Positions 8,265 through 16,419 of a DNA stretch of 16,419 bases are shown here, one piece after another. The DNA comes from Treponema sp. Lineage in GTDB: Bacteria > Spirochaetota > Spirochaetia > Treponematales > Breznakiellaceae. A model generated the notes under the pieces. The model was not told the DNA's origin. It saw only the letters and a list, made by a program, of their open reading frames with translations, and made no database searches. Location of the stretch: positions 1-16,419 of the forward strand of contig JAISEB010000089.1 in assembly GCA_031264395.1 (NCBI GenBank), written 5' to 3'. Numbering within the stretch: the first letter of the stretch is position 1; every line of letters starts with the position of its first letter. The position numbers and the translations under genes are program-made.

Positions 8265-11239
8265 GCGCCTGGTTCGGGAGGTGGAAAACCTGCCTCTGCG
8301 CCGTTATGGGAACGGCGGCCCTTTCGGTTTTCTTTATTTTTGTGCCGGGAACGGAACGGGACGGCGGAGGGCTTTCATACGCCGTTACCATCAGGCATTA
8401 CGGCATTGACGCGGCCGGGATGGAGAGGAGCATCACGATTCCCCTTGAAGACGCGCTGTCCGCCGTACCCGGCGTAAGGGACATACAGAGCATTACCGAC
8501 AATGGCCGGTCGCGCGTTTTTGCCGGTTTTGACCGCGGGGCTCCGGGCCGTTACGAGGCGGTCCGTGACGCGGCCCAGCGGGTATATGAGGCGCTTCCCC
8601 CGTCGGTTCAGCGGCCCGAAATTCAAGGGTCGTCCGGCGTCCGCGTTCCCCTGTGGACCGCCGCGGTAACGGCAAAGCCGGGATTTCAGGGATCGCTTTC
8701 AGGATACCTGGAACGCACCGTGAAGCCGCGCCTTGAAAGCCTTGAGGGCTCAGGCGAGGTGGAAATATCCGGAACAGGGACAAGGGAGATAGCCGTTATC
8801 CTGAAACAGGAGAAGGCCGCGGCGGCGGGGCTTACGCCGGATCAGGTTGCGGCGGCCCTGGCGACGAATGACGTTCTTCTTCCCGCGGGAAGGGTGAGTT
8901 CCGGCGGCAGGGAAATTCTTGTTGTCGTGGACGGCCGCTACGGCGCGGATTTTCCCCCGGCGCAGGCGGACGCGCTGGCGGAGGCCCTTATTCCCCTCCC
9001 CGGTTTTTCCGCCGTGCGCCTTAAAGATGTAGCGGATGTATATGAAAGGGACAGGGAGCCCGAGATCCTTTCCCGGCTTAACGGGCTGCGGACCGCCGTC
9101 ATCGCCGTTTTGGGAAACGGGGACGGTGTGGAAAAACTTTCCCGTATGATACGCGGGGAAATAGAGCGTTTTTCAGGCGATCTTGAATTTACCGTTCTTT
9201 CCGACCGGGGGGCCGAAGAGGCCGCGGCATACCGTTCGGTTCTGGCCGCGGCGCTGGAAGGGGCGGTCATGGTTGCGCTGGCCGCGGCCCTGTTTACGGC
9301 GGGCAGGGAAAAGGGCCTCCGCACGGCCCTTGTATGCGCCCTTTCCGTTCCGTTTATCTGCCTTGTTTCTGCCGGTCTGCTTTCTTCCGCCAGTTTTGTT
9401 CCCGGCCGCTCCCTTATGGGCGGCATTGCCGCCGGCGTTGGTTCCGCGGTTGATACGGCCATCCTGAGCGCCGAAAAATTTGCCCGGTGCGAAACGGCGG
9501 CCGAAGGAAAGAAGGCTCTGCGGCGGCTCTTTGTTCCCCTTGTGTCGGGAACCGTCACAACCATCGCCGCCCTTCTTCCCCTTACAGCAATACGGACGGA
9601 CGGCGCAGCCTCTCTTGCCTGGGCGGTGGCCGCGGTAAACGCGGTTTCCCTTGTGACCGCCCTTGTTCTTCTTCCGCCGTTCTTTTTGGGAGGCCGTCCA
9701 GCCGCCCCGCCGCCCGTGAAATTCCGCCGGAGATTCTTCGGGCCCTTCGCGTTTGCGCCGGAACGGGCTTTCCGTCATGTTTCGCGCGTCTTTGCCCGGC
9801 TCCTTGCCTTTACCGTGCGGTTTGCCGGGGAAAAGCCCCTGTATGCGCGCCTTGCCGCGGCGCTCATTACCGCCGCGGGCATCCTTGCCGTGATCCTTGC
9901 CGGCGCCGATCCCGGCGTTCCCGCTTCGGAAAATTCGGTCTACGCCCATGTGGAATTTGACGGAGGCCTCCGCGTGGAGGAAGCCGACCGGCGTCTTGCG
10001 GAATTTGCCGGAAGCCTCATGGCGGCGGCGGAAATCAAAACCGTGCAGACAAGCGCGCGTACCGGATCGGGTTCGGCGCTTGTCACCTTTGATCCCGAAA
10101 AAAACAGCGCAGATCGCGTCAGGGAGGCGGCCCGCGCCGTGCGTGTCTACGGCGGTTTCGTGTATTTTCCCGAGACCTCGCCGGGGGAACGCATCTGGGA
10201 GATCTCCGTAAGCGGCGACGACGGGGAAAAATGCCGGGAGCTGGCGGAGGAGGCGGCCGCCCTCTGCACCGGTCTTTCCCTGATCCGGGAAACCGTCCTG
10301 AATTTCAAGGACGGTCCCCGGCGGATCACCTTTATTCCCGACAGGGAAAGATTGACCGGGGCAGGTCTTTCTTTCTATAAAACGGCGGAAACCGCGCGGC
10401 GCGGAGTACACGGGCAGGTTGCCTATAAAAAGACGGGAATGGACGGGGAGATCGACGTGCGCATAAGGGGGCAGGGAAGCGGAATTGATTCGGGCGGCAG
10501 GGCGGGATCTCTTTCACGGGAGGAGACGGCGGGGCTTCTTGTAAAAGCCCCGGACGGGATTCTTGCCCTCGATTCGCTCATGCTGATCCGCGAAGACGGC
10601 GAACCTGCCGGTATACGGCGGGAAAACCGGAGGAGGACCGCCTCCATTTCCGTGCGGACAAAACCCATGGATCCCCGCCGTGTCCGGGAAGAAGTCATGA
10701 AGGCGCTCGGGAAAATCGATCTGCCGCCCGGTTACGCCTTTGAATTCGACCGGGAAGCGGTAGAGGCGGCGGAAGCCCTTTCCGGCACCGTCCTCTCCTT
10801 TCTTCTTGCGCTCCTCTTTTGCTACATGGCTATCGCGTCGATCAACGAATCCTTCACCGTTCCCCTTGCGGTGCTTTCCGTGGCGCCTCCTTCCATGGCG
10901 GTTCCCGCGGTCATCCTTGCCGTTTCCGGCTCGTTCAACGCGCCTGTAGCGTGCGCCTTTGTGGCCGTTACCGGCATGTCGGTAAACTCGTCGGTTCTTG
11001 TCGCCGGGGAAATAAGGGAAGGGGCCGGGCTGTACCGCGCCATAAGGAATGTTTTTCCGGCCCTCATGGCCACGGCGGGGACCACCATTGCCGGGGCGCT
11101 GCCTTTTTTGTTTCTCAAGGAAGACGCCAATACCCTCATGAAAATGCTGGCGCTTGTCACCGTATTGGGCGTGGGAAGTTCCTGTGTTTTTTCCCTGGCG
11201 CTTCTTCCGGGATTGGTAAAAAAATCTCGTTTTCATTGA
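8261..11239 (+). CDS. RND-family efflux permease, second and more diverged member of the tandem pair
   Basis: 992 residues, beginning with an ATGA overlap on the first permease. It aligns with its neighbour along the whole length: IPLEDALSAVPGV at 60-72 matches VPLEDALSSVKGL, and membrane segments fall at about 12-30, 329-346, 353-376, 386-405, 427-443, 450-475, 528-547, 840-860, 866-890, 897-917, 934-953 and 961-986. TM4 keeps Asp398 (AcrB Asp407) followed by Thr399; TM10 has Asn909 at the Lys940 position. Family landmarks are weaker: the N-terminal K-R-P and the Leu/Pro-rich segment before the porter domain are missing (about 6 residues shorter to PLED), the PPG turn after TM7 is FDGG, and TM11 reads RNVFPALMATAGTT, where the Arg971 site is Asn or shifted by one residue. 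It is intact, with no frameshift. A heteromeric pump with the first permease, as in MdtB/MdtC, is likely but unproven. Confidence 0.88.
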   Translation: MSAWFGRWKTCLCAVMGTAALSVFFIFVPGTERDGGGLSYAVTIRHYGIDAAGMERSITIPLEDALSAVPGVRDIQSITDNGRSRVFAGFDRGAPGRYEAVRDAAQRVYEALPPSVQRPEIQGSSGVRVPLWTAAVTAKPGFQGSLSGYLERTVKPRLESLEGSGEVEISGTGTREIAVILKQEKAAAAGLTPDQVAAALATNDVLLPAGRVSSGGREILVVVDGRYGADFPPAQADALAEALIPLPGFSAVRLKDVADVYERDREPEILSRLNGLRTAVIAVLGNGDGVEKLSRMIRGEIERFSGDLEFTVLSDRGAEEAAAYRSVLAAALEGAVMVALAAALFTAGREKGLRTALVCALSVPFICLVSAGLLSSASFVPGRSLMGGIAAGVGSAVDTAILSAEKFARCETAAEGKKALRRLFVPLVSGTVTTIAALLPLTAIRTDGAASLAWAVAAVNAVSLVTALVLLPPFFLGGRPAAPPPVKFRRRFFGPFAFAPERAFRHVSRVFARLLAFTVRFAGEKPLYARLAAALITAAGILAVILAGADPGVPASENSVYAHVEFDGGLRVEEADRRLAEFAGSLMAAAEIKTVQTSARTGSGSALVTFDPEKNSADRVREAARAVRVYGGFVYFPETSPGERIWEISVSGDDGEKCRELAEEAAALCTGLSLIRETVLNFKDGPRRITFIPDRERLTGAGLSFYKTAETARRGVHGQVAYKKTGMDGEIDVRIRGQGSGIDSGGRAGSLSREETAGLLVKAPDGILALDSLMLIREDGEPAGIRRENRRRTASISVRTKPMDPRRVREEVMKALGKIDLPPGYAFEFDREAVEAAEALSGTVLSFLLALLFCYMAIASINESFTVPLAVLSVAPPSMAVPAVILAVSGSFNAPVACAFVAVTGMSVNSSVLVAGEIREGAGLYRAIRNVFPALMATAGTTIAGALPFLFLKEDANTLMKMLALVTVLGVGSSCVFSLALLPGLVKKSRFH

Positions 11240-11250
11240 AGCAAAACGGG
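11226..11250 (+). other. Weak hairpin across the stop codon of the second RND gene
   Basis: CTCGTTTT (11226-11233) can pair with AAAACGGG (11243-11250), 8 pairs including one G-U, around a 9-base loop that holds the TGA stop. No T-run follows on the + strand, so it is not a good intrinsic terminator in the gene direction. The A-run at 11218-11224 would be a U-run for minus-strand transcripts, but no minus-strand gene is seen to need it. Confidence 0.25.
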
Positions 11251-11329
11251 CGGTACGCGCCATATATAAGCAAACGCAAACGGGGAAGTTTCGCCTGCGC
11301 GGAACGGAATTTTGGTTTGGGGCGCAGTC
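11240..11329. other. Only intergenic region of the window (90 bp)
   Basis: This separates the efflux operon from the giant gene. It holds small inverted repeats, a tandem GCAAAC pair (11270-11280) and an AT-rich TATATAAG (11263-11270) that could be a -10 element. The best -35 candidate, TTGAAG at 11236-11241, sits 21 bases from TATATA, too far for a good promoter. Whether the giant gene has its own promoter or is read through from the operon cannot be told from the sequence. Confidence 0.5.
11288..11315 (+). terminator. Possible weak terminator or attenuator hairpin
   Basis: GTTTCGC (11288-11294) pairs with GCGGAAC (11299-11305) over 7 positions, one of them G-U, with a CTGC loop. A short TTTT follows at 11310-11313 in GGAATTTTGG. 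The stem is short and the U-run weak and set off by four bases, so termination would be partial at best. It overlaps an alternative stem (11295-11300 with 11322-11327), so the two cannot form together. Confidence 0.25.
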
Positions 11330-14300
11330 ATGTCAAAGAAAAATACGGCCGGTGTTTTTTTCCCGGCGCTTGTCGTGCTGTTTCTGGTTTTCCATCCGGT
11401 GTTTTCACAGACAAAACCGGACGGGGAAGAATCGGGCCGTATCGTCGATAATTACCGGGCGGTCTTCGATTATCACTTCAGCCGGGCCGACAGGGAACTC
11501 AGTCCCGAACGCTGGCTGGAAACGGCCCGGCGGGGCGTGGATCTGGCGATAGGCGCGTGGGAACTCATGGCCGCCGAAATGACGGGAGACGCCGCTTTCC
11601 GTTCCGAAACAAGGGAGCGTCTGCGGGACTGGGGCGAAGAAGAACTGGAGGAACGTTTTTCCCGGTGGCTTCTCGGCCGTTTTTTTGGCGGCGCACTTTC
11701 CCATGCCGCCGGGGAAACCGCGGCGGCGGTACAAGAATCGAATCTCCTTTACACCTATCATCTGGATGAAGAAGGGAACATCCTGTACGACGAAGCCACA
11801 GGCGATCCGCTTGTGATACGTCCCGGTGAAAGGGATTTCCTTCAGGATCGCCGGGACTGGCTCGTCATCCCGGAGGAGAATTTTGAACATGAATCGGCCG
11901 TGTACGAAGACATGCTGGCGCGCCTGTTTCCGGAACTGCTGGCGTTCATTCCCGGCGAAGACCGCGCTTCCTTTGAGGAAAAACTTTCACAACTTGGCGT
12001 TCTTGCTCGTCTTGATCTGCGAAAGGAATTCGAAAACGTTGTCGCACGGGAAGAGCGCCTCTTTACCGCCCGCAGAACCGGGGACATATGGAGCCTGAGG
12101 AAGAAAAGCGATGACGAAGCCGCGTCGGCCGTTACCGCGCGGATCATAGGGGAAGCGGAAGAGATATGCAGGGAAGGCATCGCGTCCCTCTCGGCCCGCA
12201 TCGAGGAGGCCTCCGCCGGCGCCGGGGATCTTGTACTGGCCGGAACCGAATGGCTGGAAGAATACCGGGAGCAGTTTAACCGCGGGCTTAAGGCATGGGA
12301 AGACGCCGAAGAACGTTTCTTCATCAGCCGTATTGAGTGGGAACAGGAGGCGGGCCTCAGGTATACCGAAGGGGAAAGCGCCTGGACCGTCGCCTATAAT
12401 CAGTTTGAGGCCGAAAGGCAAAAATGGGAACAGAACGCCGCCGTGCTTTTTGCGTCGGGAGAGACGCTCTTTCTGAAGGCTTCGGAAAATCTTGAGAAAT
12501 CCATAAAACAGGCGAAGGCCGAATTTGAAAAAGACGCGGCGCTGCGTACCGAAGCCGGTACGGAACGCGCGCGGGCCTGGGTTGACATGTACGTTACGTC
12601 AGGCGGCATGGTTGCCGCGGCGCGGGAGAACATATCGTTCTGGGAAAACTGGACGGGACAGGAACTCGTGAAGAAGCAGGAACTTGAAACATGGCAGGGC
12701 ATTTACAACACCTACATAGGCAAGGCTCTTGAAGCCAGGGAGGCGCTGATACGCGATTTCGGCATCGTGATGGGAGAAGGCGCGCTTGCCGATGTACTTT
12801 CCGAAGGGGTATCCAGCGAGGATTTTAATCTTGACGAATATCAGATTGAACTGATACGGGCCAGGGCGGTCGCCTCTTACTGGGAAAAACGGCTTGACAT
12901 CGCCATGGCGGTTTCCACATACGCGGAAGAATTAACCGCCGGCAGGACAACCGACGCGGAAGGCGTTAAAGCCTGGGAGAACGCGAAGGCGGCCTATGAC
13001 GGGGCGCTTGCGTACTACGAAGACGCGGTTGAAAAGCTCAGGGCCGCCGGAACGGAGACGGCCAAGGCCAAGGAAGCCATTGACGCCGCCTCCCGGCTGT
13101 TAAAAGAATCGGACGCCAGGCTCGAGGCAATGAACAGGGAATATTCCGTTCTCGCGGCCGTTCTTGCCACCGGAAAAGCCTCCTATGTACAGCAGGAACT
13201 TAAATCAAGGTACATGAGCCTCCTTGATGAATACGGGCTGCTCAACGCTTCCGGGGAACACGCGGCGTATCTCCGTTATCTTGAATACGGTTACAGGCTG
13301 GGAGTTTCCCGGGAGAAGGAAAGCGCCGGAGAACTCCTCAAGGCGCTTGTAATGGGAGAAGGCGGCAAGTCCCTTGCCGTTCTTGAAAGTGAGGCAAAAG
13401 GCATCGCCGTTACTGACGCCGGTATTCCGAAAAACATCGACGGATACGGCATTCCCCGTGACAATCCGTATTATGAGGTTATTGAAGAACTTCTTGCCCG
13501 CCGCTCAGATGAAATTGCCGCGTTTCCCGGATCGGAAAATGAAATAAACGGGCGGTACGGAGAAATAATTTCGCGTATGGTTATTCTCGCGAAATCCGCG
13601 GCCGAAACGGATCTTGCGCTACGCATTCGTTCGCTCGGTCTTTTTACCGCCGCTTCCGGCGCGGACTGGTACTTCAACGGCCGTCTGCCTCAGGCGGATG
13701 AACTGAAGGCGTTTGAAGCGGCGGATACGGCGGCCGTTCTGCGGGAAGACGCCGGGCGCGCCTTTACCGCGCTGCTTGAAGCGCGGCTTTCCCTTGAGCT
13801 TGAAGGACTTGCCTGTGTTCTTGGCAGGGGAGGGGGAAGCGGGGAAGGTGAAACGCTTTCGCATTTTTTCACCGGAGGCGAGGATGACGCCCAAAAACTG
13901 TACGAAATCCTTTCGGCCCTCAAGGAACGTCTAGGGGAAGATCCCGGCGCGTGGTACACCGGCGATGAGACGGAAGACGTTATAATCGACATGTTCATTT
14001 ACGGAGGCGGTTTTCTCCCGTCATCGGCATATCTTGAAGCCGAGGAGAACGCGTGGCGTTTAAGCAGCGGGCTCCTTGATGCCTTCCTCAGGTACGGCCC
14101 GTCCGCGGCTTTTGCCGGATCTGACGCCTGGAACCGTTTTACATTATCTCTTGAGGAATCGTTTGAGAAATTCGGCATAGAAACCGCGGGCGGCATGCTA
14201 CCCGGCGCGAAGATCGCGGCGGAAGCGGTGATGAACCGGGAAGGCGATCCCTTCGTCCTCGCCGCGGAATTTTTTGAAGTCTTTGACGACGTGTCTTTTC

Positions 14301-16419
14301 TTCCGCAGTGGCTCAGGGATGAAACCGAAGCGTGGAAATCTTCGCTTATGGAATACATGGCCGCCGTAGCGGTTTATTCGGGCAGAATACGCGAAGACGA
14401 ACTGGAATTTCCGGCCAGGCGGCTTGAAGAAGTTGAAGCGCGGCTTATGGAATTGGCCGTTTTTTTGGAGGCCTCCCGGGAGGCCGGTTCGCCGGAGCGC
14501 GCCCTTTACGAAGAACTGTACGCCGAGCGCGGTTCGCTTTACAGACAGCGCCTCTTTGCCGATGCCGCAGGTCTTTGCATTGCGTTCCTTTCCGCCGGGC
14601 AAAAATCATGGCGCGAGTACATATCCGAAGAGTACCTCGGGCATATCGAAGATCCCATTCCCGGTGCGTCCGGCCAGATGGAAACGCTGCTCATGGATCT
14701 GTATGTCCAGGCGGAAAGGGATTCGGAAAAACTTGAAGCCGCGTTTTTAATCCATTCAGGGGGCATCGCCGGATATTACGATGATACTCTTGCCTCCGCC
14801 GCGGCCCTTTATGCCGAAGATCCGGGCAGGCCCTGGGATGAGAGCCTCGTTTGGAAGACCCCCTATCTTGTCTCGGATGATTACAATGCCGCCCTGAATG
14901 AATACCGCTGGCATCTTCAATATGAAAAGGCGCTTCGCCGTGATTTGGAAAGTCTTGGCGCGGGCTATGATTATTTCGGACTGGATATCCGTGAAACAAG
15001 GGACGCGATGAGCGCCCTCGAATCCAAAATGGCCGCCGAAAAGGAAGTCTTTGAAAATCTTTCCGCCCGTTATTCGGAAGCGGCGCTTCGTTTTTCACAG
15101 GCGGGAGCGGCTTATGACGCGCTGTACTCCCTTGCCAAAGACGCATACACGGACATGGAAGAGAAACGCTTTCTTTACGACAGGGAAGACGCGGTACGGA
15201 GATGGGCGGCTACCGCCTATCTTGGTATTGACCGTAATGAAATTGAAACATCGAAGGCTTCTCTTGAAAGGGCAAGAATCGTGCTTGCCGTACTTTCCGA
15301 TCTTTATCATGAAGGCGAAGAACGGCGTCCCTATGAAGACGAGACGTACGAAAAACTTTACGGGGAATACCGGAAAAGTTTTGAAAGGATGCTGCTTTCA
15401 CTGCGGGCGCAGGACGCCGTCAACGGCGCGCTGTTGCGGGAAGCGGAGAGAATCGATTCCGATTATGCACAGTATACCGCATGGCTTCGCGTTATGCAGG
15501 GAAATTTAAATTATGCGGAAACCTACCTTTCTTCCGCCAACAGAAGCGCCTGGAATCTGAAGGATCTGATTACCGTCAGGGAAGACGGAAGGCTTGCCTT
15601 TTCTTTTAACGGCATAGGCGCGCAAGAGGCTGCGGCGCTATCGTCGTATTTCACGGCGGATAAATTTCTGGACGGGGAAAACAACGCCGCGTCTTCCTTT
15701 GAAGAAGCGGTCCGCGGATTAAACACGAGGATGGTTTTTTATTTCAGCGATCCCAACAGATACCAGCTCTGGGCGCTGGCCCGCGATTTCCTTGTCAGGA
15801 CTCTTTACGCCGCGTCCGGTGTGCCGTATCTGGGCGCACAGTACGATTCGGCGTCCTCGATGGCGATGGGCACTCCGCTGGGCAATATCTATATTGCGGG
15901 ACCCGGCGATGAAATATGGCGTCAGGCGCACAACGCCGAATTTACTGTTACCGCGATGCAAAACACCGCGTGGAATTTACTGTCGGCGGAAGAGAGGGCC
16001 GATCTGGAATTTTACACCATACTTACCCTTTCAGGCGGGGGCGGAAACGAACGTTCTTCCTTTTCAAAGGTCTCCGCGATGACCAAGTACCTCCTTGTGT
16101 TTAATCATGTGAATTATCAATTCAACCATTACAGGGAAAATGCCGGTAAATTCGGCGTCGGATTTCTTTTTAACGCGCAGCGGGACAGGGCAACGTATGC
16201 CTTTATCCGTGTAATTGTTCCCACGCTGGAATACCAGTCCGCGGTTGCGGCGGGCAGCAATGATTTGAGGTTTACCATCACGCGGTTGAACAGTTCTCTT
16301 AACGGCTATCTTGATACCTGTGAACGGATTGAAACGCTTAACGGGGAAAACAGCGAAGGAGTTGTCTGGGAGGATATTTACGCTTCCCTTAACACGGCCG
16401 GAGGTTTTACCGGGGAAGA
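11330..16419 (+). CDS. Giant exported Ala/Glu-rich helical protein of unknown family, 3' end outside window
   Basis: The frame stays open from the ATG at 11330 to the right edge: 1,696 residues and no stop. Residues 1-26 form a Sec signal peptide (SKK, then a Val/Leu/Phe core) with a likely signal peptidase I cut in VFS-Q; there is no lipobox Cys. The mature protein starts with a compact helical part (about 40-130) and a short strand-rich piece (143-170). A long charged helical region (about 225-660) follows, then a mixed, more globular part (about 685-1220) with a Gly-rich loop at about 832-842. A second coiled-coil-like region spans about 1225-1400, and the end of the window (1400-1696) looks globular. 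Cys is very rare (four seen); Trp is frequent (about 34). Ribosome site is only a modest GGGGCG. I recognise no family and no catalytic motif. A periplasmic or surface structural role is inference from the signal peptide and helix content; a functional tie to the upstream pump rests on position alone. Confidence 0.88.
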   Translation, partial: MSKKNTAGVFFPALVVLFLVFHPVFSQTKPDGEESGRIVDNYRAVFDYHFSRADRELSPERWLETARRGVDLAIGAWELMAAEMTGDAAFRSETRERLRDWGEEELEERFSRWLLGRFFGGALSHAAGETAAAVQESNLLYTYHLDEEGNILYDEATGDPLVIRPGERDFLQDRRDWLVIPEENFEHESAVYEDMLARLFPELLAFIPGEDRASFEEKLSQLGVLARLDLRKEFENVVAREERLFTARRTGDIWSLRKKSDDEAASAVTARIIGEAEEICREGIASLSARIEEASAGAGDLVLAGTEWLEEYREQFNRGLKAWEDAEERFFISRIEWEQEAGLRYTEGESAWTVAYNQFEAERQKWEQNAAVLFASGETLFLKASENLEKSIKQAKAEFEKDAALRTEAGTERARAWVDMYVTSGGMVAAARENISFWENWTGQELVKKQELETWQGIYNTYIGKALEAREALIRDFGIVMGEGALADVLSEGVSSEDFNLDEYQIELIRARAVASYWEKRLDIAMAVSTYAEELTAGRTTDAEGVKAWENAKAAYDGALAYYEDAVEKLRAAGTETAKAKEAIDAASRLLKESDARLEAMNREYSVLAAVLATGKASYVQQELKSRYMSLLDEYGLLNASGEHAAYLRYLEYGYRLGVSREKESAGELLKALVMGEGGKSLAVLESEAKGIAVTDAGIPKNIDGYGIPRDNPYYEVIEELLARRSDEIAAFPGSENEINGRYGEIISRMVILAKSAAETDLALRIRSLGLFTAASGADWYFNGRLPQADELKAFEAADTAAVLREDAGRAFTALLEARLSLELEGLACVLGRGGGSGEGETLSHFFTGGEDDAQKLYEILSALKERLGEDPGAWYTGDETEDVIIDMFIYGGGFLPSSAYLEAEENAWRLSSGLLDAFLRYGPSAAFAGSDAWNRFTLSLEESFEKFGIETAGGMLPGAKIAAEAVMNREGDPFVLAAEFFEVFDDVSFLPQWLRDETEAWKSSLMEYMAAVAVYSGRIREDELEFPARRLEEVEARLMELAVFLEASREAGSPERALYEELYAERGSLYRQRLFADAAGLCIAFLSAGQKSWREYISEEYLGHIEDPIPGASGQMETLLMDLYVQAERDSEKLEAAFLIHSGGIAGYYDDTLASAAALYAEDPGRPWDESLVWKTPYLVSDDYNAALNEYRWHLQYEKALRRDLESLGAGYDYFGLDIRETRDAMSALESKMAAEKEVFENLSARYSEAALRFSQAGAAYDALYSLAKDAYTDMEEKRFLYDREDAVRRWAATAYLGIDRNEIETSKASLERARIVLAVLSDLYHEGEERRPYEDETYEKLYGEYRKSFERMLLSLRAQDAVNGALLREAERIDSDYAQYTAWLRVMQGNLNYAETYLSSANRSAWNLKDLITVREDGRLAFSFNGIGAQEAAALSSYFTADKFLDGENNAASSFEEAVRGLNTRMVFYFSDPNRYQLWALARDFLVRTLYAASGVPYLGAQYDSASSMAMGTPLGNIYIAGPGDEIWRQAHNAEFTVTAMQNTAWNLLSAEERADLEFYTILTLSGGGGNERSSFSKVSAMTKYLLVFNHVNYQFNHYRENAGKFGVGFLFNAQRDRATYAFIRVIVPTLEYQSAVAAGSNDLRFTITRLNSSLNGYLDTCERIETLNGENSEGVVWEDIYASLNTAGGFTGE
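12251..12427 (+). repeat. Tryptophan-paced helical repeat within the giant protein
   Basis: Trp codons stand at 12251, 12296, 12338, 12383 and 12425 (residues 308, 323, 337, 352, 366), i.e. steps of 15, 14, 15 and 14 residues. Between them Tyr or Phe often occurs at +4 and at +7/+8, so aromatic residues recur about every helical turn or two along one face. The surrounding residues are Glu/Arg/Ala-rich and helix-compatible. The DNA itself is not repetitive, so this is an old or selected protein-level period. Confidence 0.6.

Noticed and set aside
5433..8460. 17-base identity between the two RND genes (5433-5449 and 8444-8460) as a sign of recent gene conversion
   Set aside because: It encodes the conserved LEDALS motif and uses the favoured codons of this genome; the flanking DNA is not similar.
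9173..10411. 412-residue open frame on the minus strand
   Set aside because: It lies wholly antisense to the second RND gene, is Arg/Gly/Lys-rich without family features, and reflects codon bias of a GC-rich gene.
11249..11261. GGCG-GTACG-CGCC inverted repeat as terminator
   Set aside because: Only 4 bp of stem and followed by ATATATAAG, not a T-run.
11236..11268. TTGAAG / TATATA as a sigma-70 promoter for the giant gene
   Set aside because: Spacing of 21 bases is outside the normal range and the -35 lies over the RND stop codon; kept only as a remark in the intergenic entry.
10819..11451. 210-residue + strand frame spanning the end of the second RND gene, the intergenic gap and the start of the giant gene
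   Set aside because: Out of frame with both genes, Arg/Gly/His-rich, starts inside a transmembrane coding region; a frame shadow.

Overview
The window is a GC-rich, densely packed, one-directional block. Every credible gene is on the + strand. The genes point to a diderm bacterium: an outer-membrane channel (TolC type), three lipoproteins, two RND inner-membrane pumps and a large exported protein. A relaxed lipobox (Phe at -3), the run of envelope lipoproteins and very large helical exported proteins fit a spirochaete, perhaps a GC-richer Treponema relative. That placement is inference; no marker gene is present to prove it.

Bases 2-11239 hold one tightly coupled export operon: the 3' part of a TolC-like outer-membrane factor, a lipoprotein RND adaptor (periplasmic fusion protein), two consecutive lipoproteins made of bacterial Ig-like (SbsA/Big_5-type) modules, and two tandem RND permeases. 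Four junctions are start/stop overlaps (4, 20, 4 and 4 bp) and one is a 2-bp gap, so co-transcription and translational coupling are very likely. The channel, adaptor and permeases supply all parts of a tripartite efflux pump. The two Ig-like lipoproteins between adaptor and pumps are the unusual addition. The second permease is clearly more diverged than the first, which suggests a heteromeric pump in the manner of MdtB/MdtC.

Bases 11240-11329 are the only real intergenic space. It contains several small inverted repeats, including two mutually exclusive hairpins just before the next start codon, and no convincing promoter.

Bases 11330-16419 are a single reading frame that runs off the right edge (at least 1,696 residues). 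It has a cleavable Sec signal peptide, long Ala/Glu-rich helical stretches, unusually many tryptophans (about 34) and one stretch with Trp at steps of 15, 14, 15 and 14 residues. I do not recognise its family. Its position directly behind the efflux operon suggests, but does not show, an envelope role linked to that system. I saw no tRNA, rRNA, CRISPR array, insertion sequence or phage gene.
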